Positions 31,450 to 41,439 are shown, counted from the first letter of the stretch. The stretch: DNA of 64,000 nt from Hippopus hippopus (GCA_946811185.2 OX328098.1:41603650-41667649), one strand, 5' to 3'. Made by a program: numbers and translations. The notes: generated by a model from the sequence alone, not told the origin.

Positions 31450-31840
31450 TTGATTGATTGATTGATTGGCATTTCATGTCACTGATTGATTGATTGATTG
31501 GTTGGTTGGTTGGGTTGGTTGGTGGGTAGGTGGGTGGGTAGGTGGGTTGATTGATTGGCATTTCATCTCACTGATTGATTGATTGGTTGGTTGGTTGGTT
31601 GGTTGGCATTTCATGTCACTCTCACTTTTTCAGTATTTCAGTTCTATCACAGTATTGCCTTATATTTTCCTCGTATGTCCTATTTTTTTCCAGTCTTTGG
31701 CCATAGCTCTGAAGTGTCTTGCCCAAGAACATTCATATAAAATTCTGTGCAATATTTAGAAAAAATCAAATCCGGGACTCCAGGTTTTGAATCCAATACC
31801 TTCACCATAGAGCTACACAGGAACCTGCCACCACTCAAGT
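31450..31840 (-). repeat. SINE with expanded GATT/GGTT tail
   Basis: 31450-31610 is a long imperfect run of GATT, GGTT and GGGT repeats broken by TGGCATTTCATGTCACT three times. The body follows, and the right end is tRNA-like: on the minus strand TAGCTCTATGGTGAAGGTAT and GGAGTCCCGGATTTGA. The repeat run looks like an expanded and re-duplicated SINE tail. Confidence 0.7.
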
Positions 31841-31860
31841 CCTACCATTCTACTTTAGCA

Positions 31861-32324
31861 GTTCAACCCTTTAACATATTACCAAACCAACCTGTACTTT
31901 AACAACCCTATAGTTAAACATTATGAAAACATTGTAGAAAACGGAAAAAAAACACTGGTAATCAGCATTTTCTTCTTTTCCCACAATGCTTTCTGCACTC
32001 TGAAAGACAAATCAATCATTTAACCCTTTACCACACAACAGAATTTTTAACTAATGTAGAATAAATGCATTTGTAGAGGAGAAACTAAACATGGATCAAA
32101 AAGTGAGATTGTTTTGATAGCGTTGAAAACATTTTGAGAAAAGGAGAAAAAATGCTGGTTACCAGCATTTTCTCCTTTACCCAAAATGTTTTCAAAAGAC
32201 TCCTTCCACAGGGTCATTAAAAGTCGAGATTGTGTGGTAAAGGGTTAAGCCACATTTAAGTGGCTGTATCCAAATGCTTTGAATATGGACTAGGCTAAAA
32301 TTCTGTTATTTGGTAAAGGGTAAA
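31861..32324 (-). mobile_element. Family A MITE hosting another family A MITE
   Basis: Host parts are 31861-32023, ending GACAAATCAATCATTTAA, and 32245-32324, starting TTAAGCCACATTTAAGTGGC and ending ATTTGGTAAAGGGTAA. The break falls at CATTT(G/A)AGCCAC in the body, where this copy probably had TTAA. Confidence 0.9.
32020..32248 (+). mobile_element. Family A MITE nested in a family A MITE
   Basis: TTAACCCTTTACCACACAAC to GTGTGGTAAAGGGTTAA, with palindrome arms carrying paired changes (ATTTTGAGAAAAGGAG, CTCCTTTACCCAAAAT). It is flanked by duplicated TTAA. Confidence 0.93.
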
Positions 32325-32479
32325 CAATACCATATTTCAGTATCATAATAATATAATGCTCATAGCAAGCTTTTCTGTCAAACCTTGTCGACCAAGATAC
32401 AATGTACACAGTATTGGTATGGCTACTCATCTACCCGGACATCCAAAAGTAGCAATACTAAGACACTGTCATTTACTAC

Positions 32480-32706
32480 TTAACCCTTTACCAAACAATC
32501 CTGACTTTGGACAACCTTGTGAAAGAAGCAGTTTGAAAACATTGAGGGAAAAGGAGAAAATGCTGGTAACCAGCATTTTCTCCTTTTCCCACATTTTCTA
32601 TTGTATCTAGGACTACTTTCATCATTTGAGCCACCTTTAATTTGTCGTTTGCAAGTGCTTTCATTTTGGACATGTCAAAAGCTTGTTGTTTGGTAAAGAG
32701 TTATTA
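32480..32706 (-). mobile_element. Family A MITE, complete
   Basis: TTAACCCTTTACCAAACAAT to GTTTGGTAAAGAGTTATT. The right arm has lost CAATGT (CCCACATTTTCTATTG). Confidence 0.92.
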
Positions 32707-32852
32707 ACCCTTTACCAAACAATCAGGTGTGTTAATAACTATGAGAAGGAAGGCTTTTGAAAACATGATGGTGAAAGGAGAAAATGCTGGTAATAAGCAT
32801 TTTCTCCCTTTCTCACATTGTTTTCAAACATTTCAAAGACAATTCCTGTCCA
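32704..32852 (-). mobile_element. Family A MITE, 3' truncated
   Basis: Begins TTAACCCTTTACCAAACAAT right after the previous copy and ends after the palindrome at CAAAGACAATTCCTGTCC. Confidence 0.82.
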
Positions 32853-33098
32853 TTGAACATACATCTCCACTTGTTTTCATATACTGGTAGTTTTCTAACT
32901 GTTTTTTTCTTTATTTTATGAAACTATAATCACTCTTGTATCTTCATGCCAAATATTGCCCCTGATGGTTGCAAGGTTGCACAGATTAAGGCAGACAGAA
33001 AATGCATTTCATTCTATTGCGGCTAGCATAGACATAACAACCACAGTTTCAGGTTTAAATCGAAGACAATTCCCTACAGTTTCTTTACCCCATACACC

Positions 33099-33322
33099 TT
33101 CCGAGGATTGATGATAGTCAGTGTGACAGGATTCAATCCTCTCTCACCGCTGCCCATTGTTTCGACGATGGTTATGTGGGAAAGCAGCCAGTGGCTTGGA
33201 AATAATGTTGTGTGGAGTACTGGTAACAGAAACTCCAGGAAAGGATGGATAGGTGCACCGGCCGCCACGATATAACTGAAATAATGTTGAAAACGGCGTT
33301 AAACACCATTCAATCAATCAAT
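33099..33322 (+). repeat. SINE (family 1), 5' truncated
   Basis: Starts in the body at CTTCCGAGGATTGATGATAG and ends AACACCATTCAATCAATCAA. It closely matches 55262-55486. Its end lies about 80 bases from the retrotransposon insertion site. Confidence 0.88.
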
Positions 33323-33404
33323 TAAAAACACCTTATATTGATTTTTTATCTACCTATACACTGCTGACTACCGGTATATTATAACACCATCAAGTTTTAA
33401 CAGC

Positions 33405-33595
33405 TGTTGGCCATGTGCATTTTAAATAAAGTCGATTGTTCAGTTGTAAACATTTTAATCTGCTTTAATATCATTTTCGAAACACATGCCTCTGGTCACC
33501 CGTAAAACACAAGAGACCGACCTTCCAACTACCAGAATTAATCGAACAAGCATGTTCCAATTGTTGGCGGAAAATCCAGGGTACAATATACAACA
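33405..33595 (-). repeat. 3' LTR of the Ty3-type element
   Basis: 191 bp, starting TGTTGGCCATGTGCATTTTA and ending GTACAATATACAACA (5-base inverted ends TGTTG/CAACA). It differs from the other LTR at about five positions (about 97% identical). The 4-bp host duplication CAGC lies immediately outside (33401-33404 and 40053-40056). Confidence 0.95.
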
Positions 33596-33610
33596 TCCCC
33601 CCCCCCCCTT
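33596..33610 (-). promoter_or_regulatory. Polypurine tract of the Ty3-type element
   Basis: On the minus strand AAGGGGGGGGGGGGA abuts the 3' LTR, the expected place for the plus-strand primer. The run of 12 G is unusually uniform and may vary in length. Confidence 0.85.
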
Positions 33611-35134
33611 AAAAAAAAAGGAATTTCTCAAATTTTGCAAGACAAACACCTGGATATTACCCAACAACAAAACGGCAGTCATATCAAGTTTAAAACCAAT
33701 CTAAGGGCAAGGCAGTGAATTAAGATGTTGGTCTACATATGAACATGCACACACACATACATACCATCCAAGGCTGGCCAAACCATGGACAAGTCATACA
33801 ACATATATACAGACCAACATATTAATGCAACAATATTTCAAGAGATAACTTGGGTGCCGCAAACAACAAACACCACAGAAGTGAAGGCAGTCTGTGACAT
33901 ACAAATAATTTTGATTTGGAGCATTTGAACTCTGTAACTGAAGAAAACAACTCCACTAGAACTATGAACTAGAATACATCTAACCAGCAATATACTAACT
34001 GAGACTACAAATAAGCATGTGCAGTACAGCAATCATGTGAAGAAAGGAATTGCAGTGCATGACAAGCTAGAAATGGAAATGCATGTTTGTCTACATCCAT
34101 ATACCTTCTCTGTGCTGTACCACACAACCTGAAGATTCTATAAACTGAACCCAGCATCTCATCTAACACTCGAACTTCAAGAACTCAGAAATCATACTCA
34201 GTTTTTAATCAGTCTGGATGAAAGATAAATGCTAAAAAGTACTTTTAAAGTGAACTGGGATAGTGCAGAGGTAACTCTAAATACTTTCCAGTGTACAGAT
34301 TCCAGACCACTGCTGTAGTATTACTAGTAAGTAATATGACTGTTGTATGGATGAACTGTTCCAGTCAACCAGGAATTGCAGCTTTGAAAGTATTGTGACC
34401 AGAACAAGAAATTTGACAAGGGAGACAAATCAAGAAACATGTAATTACTACTTGCTACCAAGAGTTGCTGCCTTTGCAATGTTCTATCATTCTCACATAA
34501 AACACAAGAAGGTAGCCACTTGCAGAATGTCATTTACCGGTGTGAACTCTCTGGAAATGGCAATGTACCCTATCTTATATCATGGTTTCATCTATGGCAA
34601 ATCAGTAAAGATAATTGTGCAATAGTCAAGACAGTGTACCTCACTGTTGAAAACATTAAATTTTGTACACAATAGTCTAGTTTAACAATTTAAGCCTTCA
34701 AACTAATATGTAATCATGAAATAGCCACTGAACTATGGGAATTTAAAGAAAATAGAAATGAACATTTATAAAGTTTTGTTGCTGTCAGCAATATTGATGA
34801 AAACTGTCAGAAGGCCTCCGTGTATTTTACAGCATAAAGACTGCAACATACAACTGAAACATTGTAACAGATAACACATTAACTGTTATTAAATGTTTGT
34901 GACAAGTATCAATAATATGATAAATTTGATCAAGACTGACAAAAATAGAGCAGAACAAGTACTCTATCCCTAATAGTGAAACAAAGCATCCAAATGCATG
35001 GAATACAAAATAATTGGTAATTCATCATTTACATGTATCACTCATAACAGTCTCTCACACATACAGAAAATATCATGACTTGTAAAAAATGAGATGACTA
35101 GTGCTTAAGCACTAGTTATAAGGAGCATGAATCC
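33611..35134 (-). other. 3' internal region of the Ty3-type element, no recognisable coding
   Basis: Between the pol stop and the purine tract there are about 1.5 kb with no integrase catalytic core continuation and no envelope-like frame. Small open frames at 34324-34625 on both strands look random. Just after the pol stop is a perfect palindrome, CTAGTGCTTAAGCACTAG (35098-35115). The region is either a long 3' UTR exposed by deletion of the integrase C-terminus, or replacement sequence. Confidence 0.6.
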
Positions 35135-38100
35135 TTAATGTATAACAGGAGGAGGTCTGGCAAATAAGAATTTAGAGAACATATCCACAGCAGTAAACAA
35201 GTAAGTATTAGCTCTCCGTGAGGTGGGAAGGGGTCCATACAGATCTATTTCCCAAACTGAAAATGGTTCTTTTGGAGTTGGGTAGGAGGTAATGCGATTT
35301 TTGAAATGAGCAGTTGTCAGTTTGCGACTTTGACACTGATGACAGGAACGTAAATAATCTCCAACAATACTGACAAGATTAGTGAAGAAGAAATGCTCTC
35401 TAATCCTTTCAACTGTGTCTTGTATTCCTCCATGCCCTGCTAAAGGACTGTCGTGACAAAGTTCTAAAACAAACTTTATCATTGACTTTGGTATGACAAG
35501 CTGGTACTGTCGCTGTGATTTGGTCCTGACTGAATGAGCTAATCTATTGTGGAAAAGCATTCCATCGAGAACAGTAAAGTCGCTATGCTGTAGAAGAACC
35601 CTTCTGGCTAACTTCTGTTGTTTAGGTAATTGTCCCTTTTCGAAATAATCAAGGATAGGTTGTAAGTCTGGATCTGTTTTCTGGCAATTGTATATACTTT
35701 CAGGTGTCATATTCAGTTTAGTTAATGCTTCACAGCACTTTAATTGTGGATCTGAATTACAGGCACTATCCATAGCTGTATCGGTCATACTTGAATGACT
35801 GTGGGGAACTGCAGATGTTGAATGTTCTTCTGGTAGGGTCACATGTAAATCAACTGGTACAGAAGAATTGGAGTCACTGATACTTTTGTTATTAGGAGGT
35901 GCATCCTCCATCTGTGAAGAAGGCTGAGTGTCTGTATCAATACAAGGATGTGGCATTAACAATGTCCCTTCTGTCTGTGAGTTGGATTCAATGTTTGCCT
36001 TAGTTTTGCAATCAATCTGGTCTATAAGACTGCTTTCACTGGATACCTGGTCAAAGCTGTGTTGATGTGGGCTACTACACAAATAATTGTGGTTTTTAAG
36101 CTTGTGGCTGTTCTTTGACCAATTTAACTTTCTCTTTCTCCTGAAAGTACGAGGAAGATCATTCAAAACATTATCTTCTGTGTCTCCATCATATAAAGGA
36201 GATTGATGTTGAAGTCTCTCCATTCTGTTGACACAAAGCGGTAGGTCTTGAACATCTTCTTTGTCTGAACTATTGTGGAGACAGACTCTTGTGGGATTGT
36301 CAGCTACATAAGGAAAGAATGTGTCGTCTTCCTCAGGACTGTTAGTCAATACCTCTGGATACTGAATGGCCCTAGAGAGGGAATCAGGCACAACCATTTC
36401 TGAAGCCGATTTCCACTGGATATCGCAGTCAAACTGTTGAAGTATGGCAAGCCATCTCTCGTATATTGCACCTTTTAACTGTTTCTGGAATAAAGGTTTC
36501 AGGGCTTGATGATCACATTCAATGACAAAATGTCTACCTCTTAAGAATGAGGCACAGTCCAGAACACTTGTCACAACACCTAAAAGTTCTAGCTTGGTAG
36601 GACCATAAGATTGCTGCCACTTAGAGAGACCTTTAGAGCCAAATCTAACCACATGCTTGACACCATTTTCGTGAATTTGATACAGCATATAACCAATTCC
36701 TTTGGAACAAGTGTCAACAGCAAGCCGGAACTCAAGATCAAAACGTGGGAAAGATAGGGCATTTGATTGAACTAATGCAGTTTTCAAACTGTTGAAACTG
36801 CATTCGCATTCACTGTTCCAGATGAAAGGAGTACCCTTTCGAAGTAATTTGTGAAGAGGATAGGCTAGAACACTGAAATTAGGAATGAACTTCCTAAACC
36901 AGTTTAAAAGTCCTAAGGCTCGCTCAAGTTCTTTGTGGGTGGTTGGACTAGGGTAATTCCTAATGCATTCTATCCTATTTGGAGGAGGACGAATACCACT
37001 ATCAGAAATTTCATGGCCAAGAAAAACACCTTTAGTGACGGCAAATTTGCATTTTGAAGGGCCAGGTTTTAAGCCTGCTTTCTGAAATCTTTGTAAAACA
37101 TCCTCAATGTCTTGGAGATGTTTATCAAAAGTTGAGGAGAAAATACATACATCATCTAAGTAGCATAAAACATTCACAAACTTCAAACCATGTAGAACTT
37201 TATCCATGAGCAGCTGGAAAACATTTGGGCTTTGCCGCAGACCCATAGGTAACCGTAGAAATTTGTATGTTCCAAAACATGTGTTAAAAGCAGTGTACCT
37301 GGCTGTGTCAGCAGATATGCCAATTTGAAAAAATCCAGAGCTCATATCAAGAAATGACATGTATCTAGGAGCATGATCTGATAAAGACTCAGTAAGTTCT
37401 TGCAAGTCAGGTATTGTGTATCGGAAATCCTGAGTCTGGGAGTTCAAGTACCTAAAGTCAACACAGAACCTATATGAAGAGAGACTGGCTTCCCTTGTAA
37501 TATGCTCAGGATTGACTTTAGGTTTGTTTCGCTTTGCAACAAGTACAATAGGACTGGTGATCGGAACATCCTCGTTTTCTTCCACAGGGGAAATAATACC
37601 CTGTTTTAACAATTCGTCAAGCTGATGGCGCAATACCTCTCTCTTATCAAGGGGCAAACGATAGGGTCTTTGGTACTTTGAGACAGCATTGGGTTTAAGG
37701 GCAATTCGATGCTCAACCAAGCTAGTAAATCCCATATTTTGGTTTGCGGGAGTAGTGAAAACCTCTTTATATTTAAAGAGAACTGCAAGCAAATGACTTT
37801 GCTCTGCAAGTGTCAGGTCACTGTTCAACTGGAAGTTAGACTTGAATGCTTCAAACTCTGTCAAATCACTGGGAGGGGTAGGAAGCGACTTCATGCTAGA
37901 GAGAGTAGCACCAACAGCTGCACTGTCAAGTACAGGTTCATTAACATGCATTTTGACTGGACCCTTACAATTACCATGTAAAGCAGTGATATGTGAACAA
38001 GATTTCAATGAAATGATGTCTGTGTAATTAGTGCACAGTTCAAACTTAGCTATTATAGTTCCCTTAGGAATATAAACAGTCTCATTTCCAGGATTAAGAA

Positions 38101-38782
38101 CTTTAAGGTGTGTAACATGAGGTTTGGCACAAGTAACTAGTGTTTTTGAAACCAACAACCCTTTATTTTGGACTTCAGAATGACCAATACAGAGGCCTTG
38201 CATACCAATGCCAATCCGATCATCTAGCAATGCTGCAACTAAGCACTCAGAATTGGGTTGCACAATGACAGAAGATCTACACTTGACCTTCGTGGTCTTC
38301 TTGACATTTGCAAATGAACAACAAGCACCAAAGTTGAGCGAAATCTTATGTTGTTTCATATACACTGTGCCTGGAATTAAGGGATGGGAACAGTCTTTCA
38401 AAATATGAACTAGAATGAAATATCCCCTATCATGTAATGAGTTTCTTAATTTGATTTTGGCAGTGCCCTGCACATTTACAGTCTGATTATTAGCCAATAT
38501 GATGTCTTCATCACATGGGCTGAAATCAGTCTGATCAGAACTTGGAATGGACTGGAACAAATTTACAGACATAACATTAATGCTGCTGCCAGAATCTAGT
38601 AATGCTGTCAAAGGAATATTGCTCACAAAAGTATTCAAATACATAAAATTTTTGTCAAATACAATCTTGGCATCTTCAGGTGTAGTGGTGTGGTTCACAC
38701 ATGGAGTATCCTGTGAAATGTTTGTAGTCAGGCCTGAGAGGCGCGCTCCAGTCCCAGACCCTGGTCGTTTAACTGCGGACAA
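35135..38782 (-). CDS. Ty3-type pol: protease, RT, RNase H, truncated integrase
   Basis: 1215 codons open. There is no ATG at the start (the first codon shown is TTG), so it is most likely read by -1 frameshift from gag. The aspartic protease motif LLDSGSS is near residue 61. Reverse transcriptase follows, with LPMGLRQSP at ~511 and the catalytic YLDD at 541-544. RNase H has its Asp in FRLAVD (~690) and DHQ at ~757. A Ser/His-rich spacer of about 290 residues (~810-1100) is unusual. The integrase zinc finger has H1110, H1117, C1147 and C1150, and the first catalytic Asp is in WEIDLYG (1180). The frame ends after FLFARPPPVIH, so the other two catalytic acids are absent. The enzyme set would copy RNA into DNA but could not integrate it. 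Confidence 0.93.
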   Translation of the reverse strand: MSAVKRPGSGTGARLSGLTTNISQDTPCVNHTTTPEDAKIVFDKNFMYLNTFVSNIPLTALLDSGSSINVMSVNLFQSIPSSDQTDFSPCDEDIILANNQTVNVQGTAKIKLRNSLHDRGYFILVHILKDCSHPLIPGTVYMKQHKISLNFGACCSFANVKKTTKVKCRSSVIVQPNSECLVAALLDDRIGIGMQGLCIGHSEVQNKGLLVSKTLVTCAKPHVTHLKVLNPGNETVYIPKGTIIAKFELCTNYTDIISLKSCSHITALHGNCKGPVKMHVNEPVLDSAAVGATLSSMKSLPTPPSDLTEFEAFKSNFQLNSDLTLAEQSHLLAVLFKYKEVFTTPANQNMGFTSLVEHRIALKPNAVSKYQRPYRLPLDKREVLRHQLDELLKQGIISPVEENEDVPITSPIVLVAKRNKPKVNPEHITREASLSSYRFCVDFRYLNSQTQDFRYTIPDLQELTESLSDHAPRYMSFLDMSSGFFQIGISADTARYTAFNTCFGTYKFLRLPMGLRQSPNVFQLLMDKVLHGLKFVNVLCYLDDVCIFSSTFDKHLQDIEDVLQRFQKAGLKPGPSKCKFAVTKGVFLGHEISDSGIRPPPNRIECIRNYPSPTTHKELERALGLLNWFRKFIPNFSVLAYPLHKLLRKGTPFIWNSECECSFNSLKTALVQSNALSFPRFDLEFRLAVDTCSKGIGYMLYQIHENGVKHVVRFGSKGLSKWQQSYGPTKLELLGVVTSVLDCASFLRGRHFVIECDHQALKPLFQKQLKGAIYERWLAILQQFDCDIQWKSASEMVVPDSLSRAIQYPEVLTNSPEEDDTFFPYVADNPTRVCLHNSSDKEDVQDLPLCVNRMERLQHQSPLYDGDTEDNVLNDLPRTFRRKRKLNWSKNSHKLKNHNYLCSSPHQHSFDQVSSESSLIDQIDCKTKANIESNSQTEGTLLMPHPCIDTDTQPSSQMEDAPPNNKSISDSNSSVPVDLHVTLPEEHSTSAVPHSHSSMTDTAMDSACNSDPQLKCCEALTKLNMTPESIYNCQKTDPDLQPILDYFEKGQLPKQQKLARRVLLQHSDFTVLDGMLFHNRLAHSVRTKSQRQYQLVIPKSMIKFVLELCHDSPLAGHGGIQDTVERIREHFFFTNLVSIVGDYLRSCHQCQSRKLTTAHFKNRITSYPTPKEPFSVWEIDLYGPLPTSRRANTYLFTAVDMFSKFLFARPPPVIH

Positions 38783-39837
38783 TCTTTGGCGGAATGAGAT
38801 AAATCATCGCATAGCTGACATTTGATATTCAATGTTTTCTGTACAGACCTAGGATTTAAAACACAGTTCTTAGCGCTATGTCCCTTTTGGTCACAAAGCT
38901 GGCAAATCACATCCGAATGTTTTCCTCCTTGACCGGTCCATAGACAATTGGGTTTAATGTGACCGCTGCCCTGACATTTGAAACAAGATCTCACTTTTCT
39001 TTGCGGATGGGCGTTCTGAGGCTGGTTAGGCACTTGAGACTGTTCTGGTTTTGCAGCTGCTATAACAGATGTGTCAACTGAACGGTATCCATGTGCTTCT
39101 CCTGTTTTTGCTATATGGAGACATTCCCTAAAGTTAGTAGCTCTACTTGCTCGAACGAAAAATGCAAGTTGGTTGGGAAGACCATTAGTAAAGCGGGTAA
39201 CCATTTCTCTCTCTGATTTGTTCAATCTGGTACCCTTTTCCTGAATTACAGCATGGAATTCTTCAATAGTATGTCAGGGGTGAAGAGCAAGGTTCTGGAA
39301 AGCTGCTTCCTCCGCTATCAAAGCTGAAGCATTATATCCATATTCAGCCAAAAAAGCTGCTTTAAGGGTAAACCATGTGACATCATTACTATTCAGTGTA
39401 TTGAACCAAGTTAATGCTGGTCCACGTAACTGTAATCTAAAGGCTGCAATTGCTTTCTGGGAGTTCAAATCCACATTCATCAATATCAAATGTGACTCGA
39501 ATTCTGTAATGAAGTTGTGCGCATCTTCATGTGACAATCCATTAAATGTCAGTTTCATTTGTTTGTAGCTAAACCCAGTGGGCTGATTCAACAAATAAAT
39601 GGGTTGTTGAGAAGTTACTAGTACTCTGGACAAAGGCGTGCTACTAATCTGTTCGACATGTTCAGTTCTGGGGAGGATGAGATCAAAAATAGTATGATTC
39701 AAGTTGGGCACGTCATAAAAAAACGGGTTGCTACTTTCCTGCATTATGATGCGTTGTGATGGACTGTGATTGTGAAAGCACGAGTGTGTTATCCCCAAAA
39801 ATGTGGTAGTCAGTAATAACAGTATAATAATATACAT
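38728..39837 (-). pseudogene. Ty3-type gag with one in-frame stop
   Basis: The frame is about 369 codons long and broken once by TGA at 39274-39276; both parts are in the same frame. The first part contains a capsid-like segment (GPALTWFNTL, about residue 135). The second has three CCHC knuckles of the form C-x2-C-x4-H-x4-C (for example CFKCQGSGHIKPNC), typical of nucleocapsid. The first ~25 residues are strongly hydrophobic (YIIILLLLTTTFLG), which is odd for gag. A later Met (IIMQESSN) may be the true start. The stop at 38728-38730 lies 55 bases into the pol frame. Confidence 0.88.
38767..38773 (-). promoter_or_regulatory. Candidate -1 ribosomal slip site GTTAAAC
   Basis: In the gag/pol overlap the minus strand reads G TTA AAC in gag phase, and GTT AAA C after slipping back by one, which leads into pol. 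Pol is in the -1 frame relative to gag. GTTAAAC is a known functional slip heptamer in equine arteritis virus (recalled). I did not find a clear downstream stem by eye. Confidence 0.55.
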
Positions 39838-39844
39838 CTTATAA

Positions 39845-39861
39845 GTTCGGATTCTCCACCA
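39845..39861 (-). promoter_or_regulatory. tRNA primer-binding site
   Basis: Directly next to the 5' LTR the minus strand starts TGGTGGAGAATCCGAAC. Its complement GTTCGGATTCTCCACCA looks like a tRNA 3' end (CCA, acceptor strand, start of the T arm). I could not assign the amino acid. Confidence 0.85.
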
Positions 39862-40052
39862 TGTTGGCCATGTGCATTTTAAATAAAGTCGATTGTTCAG
39901 TTGTAAACATTTTAATCTGTTTTAATATCATTTTCGAAACACATGCTTCCGGTCACCCGTAGAACACAAGAGACCGACCTTCCAACTACCAGAATTAATC
40001 GAACAAGCATGTTCCAATTGTTGGGGGAAAATCCAGGGTACAATATACAACA
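39862..40052 (-). repeat. 5' LTR of the Ty3-type element
   Basis: 191 bp, same ends as the 3' LTR. The differences are at CTGTTTTAAT, GCTTCCGGTC, GTAGAACAC and TTGGGGGAAA. It should carry the element's promoter; no clear TATA box was picked out. Confidence 0.95.
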
Positions 40053-40056
40053 CAGC

Positions 40057-40374
40057 GTTTGTTTGCTCTCTGGCTTTAAAGATGTCTCTTTAAGCATTAT
40101 TTCATTCCTAGTCTGGAAAAAGCCTTTTATATGGGCAAGTTTAAATTTTGTCATTTTGGCAATGAGGTAATTTGTTATTTTGACTCATGCTATGCTTCAG
40201 ATGGGGGCTGAAATTATCATCCAAGGGCGTCAATGAAGTGACATCCATCCATGCACTTGACCTTTGATAATATGATCATTAGATTTTAGGTGTTACTATT
40301 TTACTACTGGTAGTCCTTGAAACAAAGTTGCAGCAGACAAATCCTCGTGGAATGAATGCAGTGAGAAAATACAG
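40057..40374. other. Non-coding, nothing recognised
   Basis: Host flank on the far side of the retrotransposon. AT-rich, with no feature seen. Confidence 0.4.
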
Positions 40375-40500
40375 CAAAAGAAGAAATATGCAGAATGCAG
40401 ACAACAAAATTAGATGTGTCCTAAATGATTTGATTTGTCTCTGGATGGGTGGAAACATGATGCAAAAAGGAGAAAATGCCATTCATCTGCACTTTCTCTT
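40375..40500 (+). mobile_element. Worn family A fragment
   Basis: GAATGCAGACAACAAAATTA and AAAAAGGAGAAAATGCCATT followed by a poor right arm (TCTGCACTTTCTCTT). It runs up to the TTAA that opens the next copy. Confidence 0.6.
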
Positions 40501-40730
40501 TTAACCCTTTACAACACAATCCTGACTTTCAACCATCCTGAAAGAGACGGCTTTTGAAAACATTGTGGGGAAAAGGAGAAAATGCTGGTAACCAGCATTT
40601 TCTCCTTTTCCCACAATGTTTTCTACCCTATCACAGACAGAAATTGTCATTTTAGCAACATTTAAATCGTCGTCTGCAAATGCTTTCAATTTGGACAAGT
40701 CCAACATTTTGTTGTTTGCTAAAGGGTTAA
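40501..40730 (-). mobile_element. Family A MITE, complete
   Basis: TTAACCCTTTACAACACAAT to GTTTGCTAAAGGGTTAA. The palindrome is perfect except for one extra G (TTGTGGGGAAAAGG). The body contains the TTTAAATCGTCGTCTG site used for nested insertion elsewhere. Confidence 0.95.
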
Positions 40731-40796
40731 ACACATGTTTTTATAAACCTCCTTCCTCAAGATTGTTGAACCGAGTTATTTGATAGATCTAAGGGG

Positions 40797-41023
40797 TTAA
40801 ACCTATATCACTCAGTCCCGAGTTTTAACGACCCTGAGAAAGAAGCTTTTTGAAAACATTGTCGGAAAAGGAGAAAATGCTGGTTACCAGCATTTTCTCC
40901 TTTTCCCACAATCTTTTCTACTAAATCAAAGACAATTTCTATCATTTGAACCACATTAAATTGTCGTCTGCAAATACTTCCAACATGGACAAGTCTATGT
41001 TTTGTTGTTTGGTAAAGAGTTAA
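40797..41023 (-). mobile_element. Family A MITE, complete
   Basis: TTAAACCTATATCACTCAGT (worn TIR) to GTTTGGTAAAGAGTTAA. The palindrome is perfect except TCGGAAAAGG/CCCACAATC. Its last TTAA lies 3 bases from the first TTAA of the next copy. Confidence 0.92.
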
Positions 41024-41026
41024 CTC

Positions 41027-41258
41027 TTAACCCTTTACCAAACGACAAAATTTTAGTAGACTGGTCCAAATTGAAAGCACTTGCAGATGACAAAATAAAC
41101 GTAACTCAAAAATTGAAATCTGTTTCCAGCAGGGTAGAAAACATTGTGGGAAAAGGAGAAAATGCTGGTTACCAGCATTTTCTCCTTTTCCCACAATGTT
41201 TTCAAAAGGCTTCTATCTCAGAGTCGTAAAAACCAGGGATTGTTTGGTAAAGGGTTAA
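41027..41258 (+). mobile_element. Family A MITE, complete; reference copy
   Basis: TTAACCCTTTACCAAACGAC to GTTTGGTAAAGGGTTAA, with 17-base mirrored ends. The 65-base palindrome (41137-41201) is perfect around a single unpaired T. The long flank is about 105 bases and the short flank about 55. There is no gene content. Confidence 0.97.
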
Positions 41259-41439
41259 AACCAGCTGAATAAATTCTCAGCCCATACTTAAATACAAATT
41301 GTCAGCATCATTCTTTTTTGCTTGAGAAAATCTCTCGGTATCAGACAACATAGATCCAAGATCAGACTGCATATTCTGTGCAACAGTGCTATGTCTGCAA
41401 AGCCCATTTAGTTTGAGCTTAGCAGCCTAATTAGGTAAA

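Larger units (their letters stand above)
33405..40052 (-). mobile_element. Ty3-type LTR retrotransposon, full length, defective
   Basis: 6.65 kb on the minus strand. In transcription order: 5' LTR 39862-40052, primer-binding site, gag, pol (protease, RT, RNase H, start of integrase), a 1.5 kb stretch without coding sequence, purine tract, 3' LTR 33405-33595. A CAGC duplication flanks it. The order PR-RT-RH-IN and the YLDD/LPMGL motifs are Ty3-like (Metaviridae). It cannot be autonomous: gag has an in-frame stop and integrase is cut short. Similar LTRs indicate fairly recent insertion. Confidence 0.93.

Noticed and set aside
34324..34625. Small open frames in the 3' part of the retrotransposon (possible envelope or extra gene)
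   Set aside because: Under 100 codons, overlapping on opposite strands, no signal peptide or membrane segment, no resemblance to integrase or envelope proteins.
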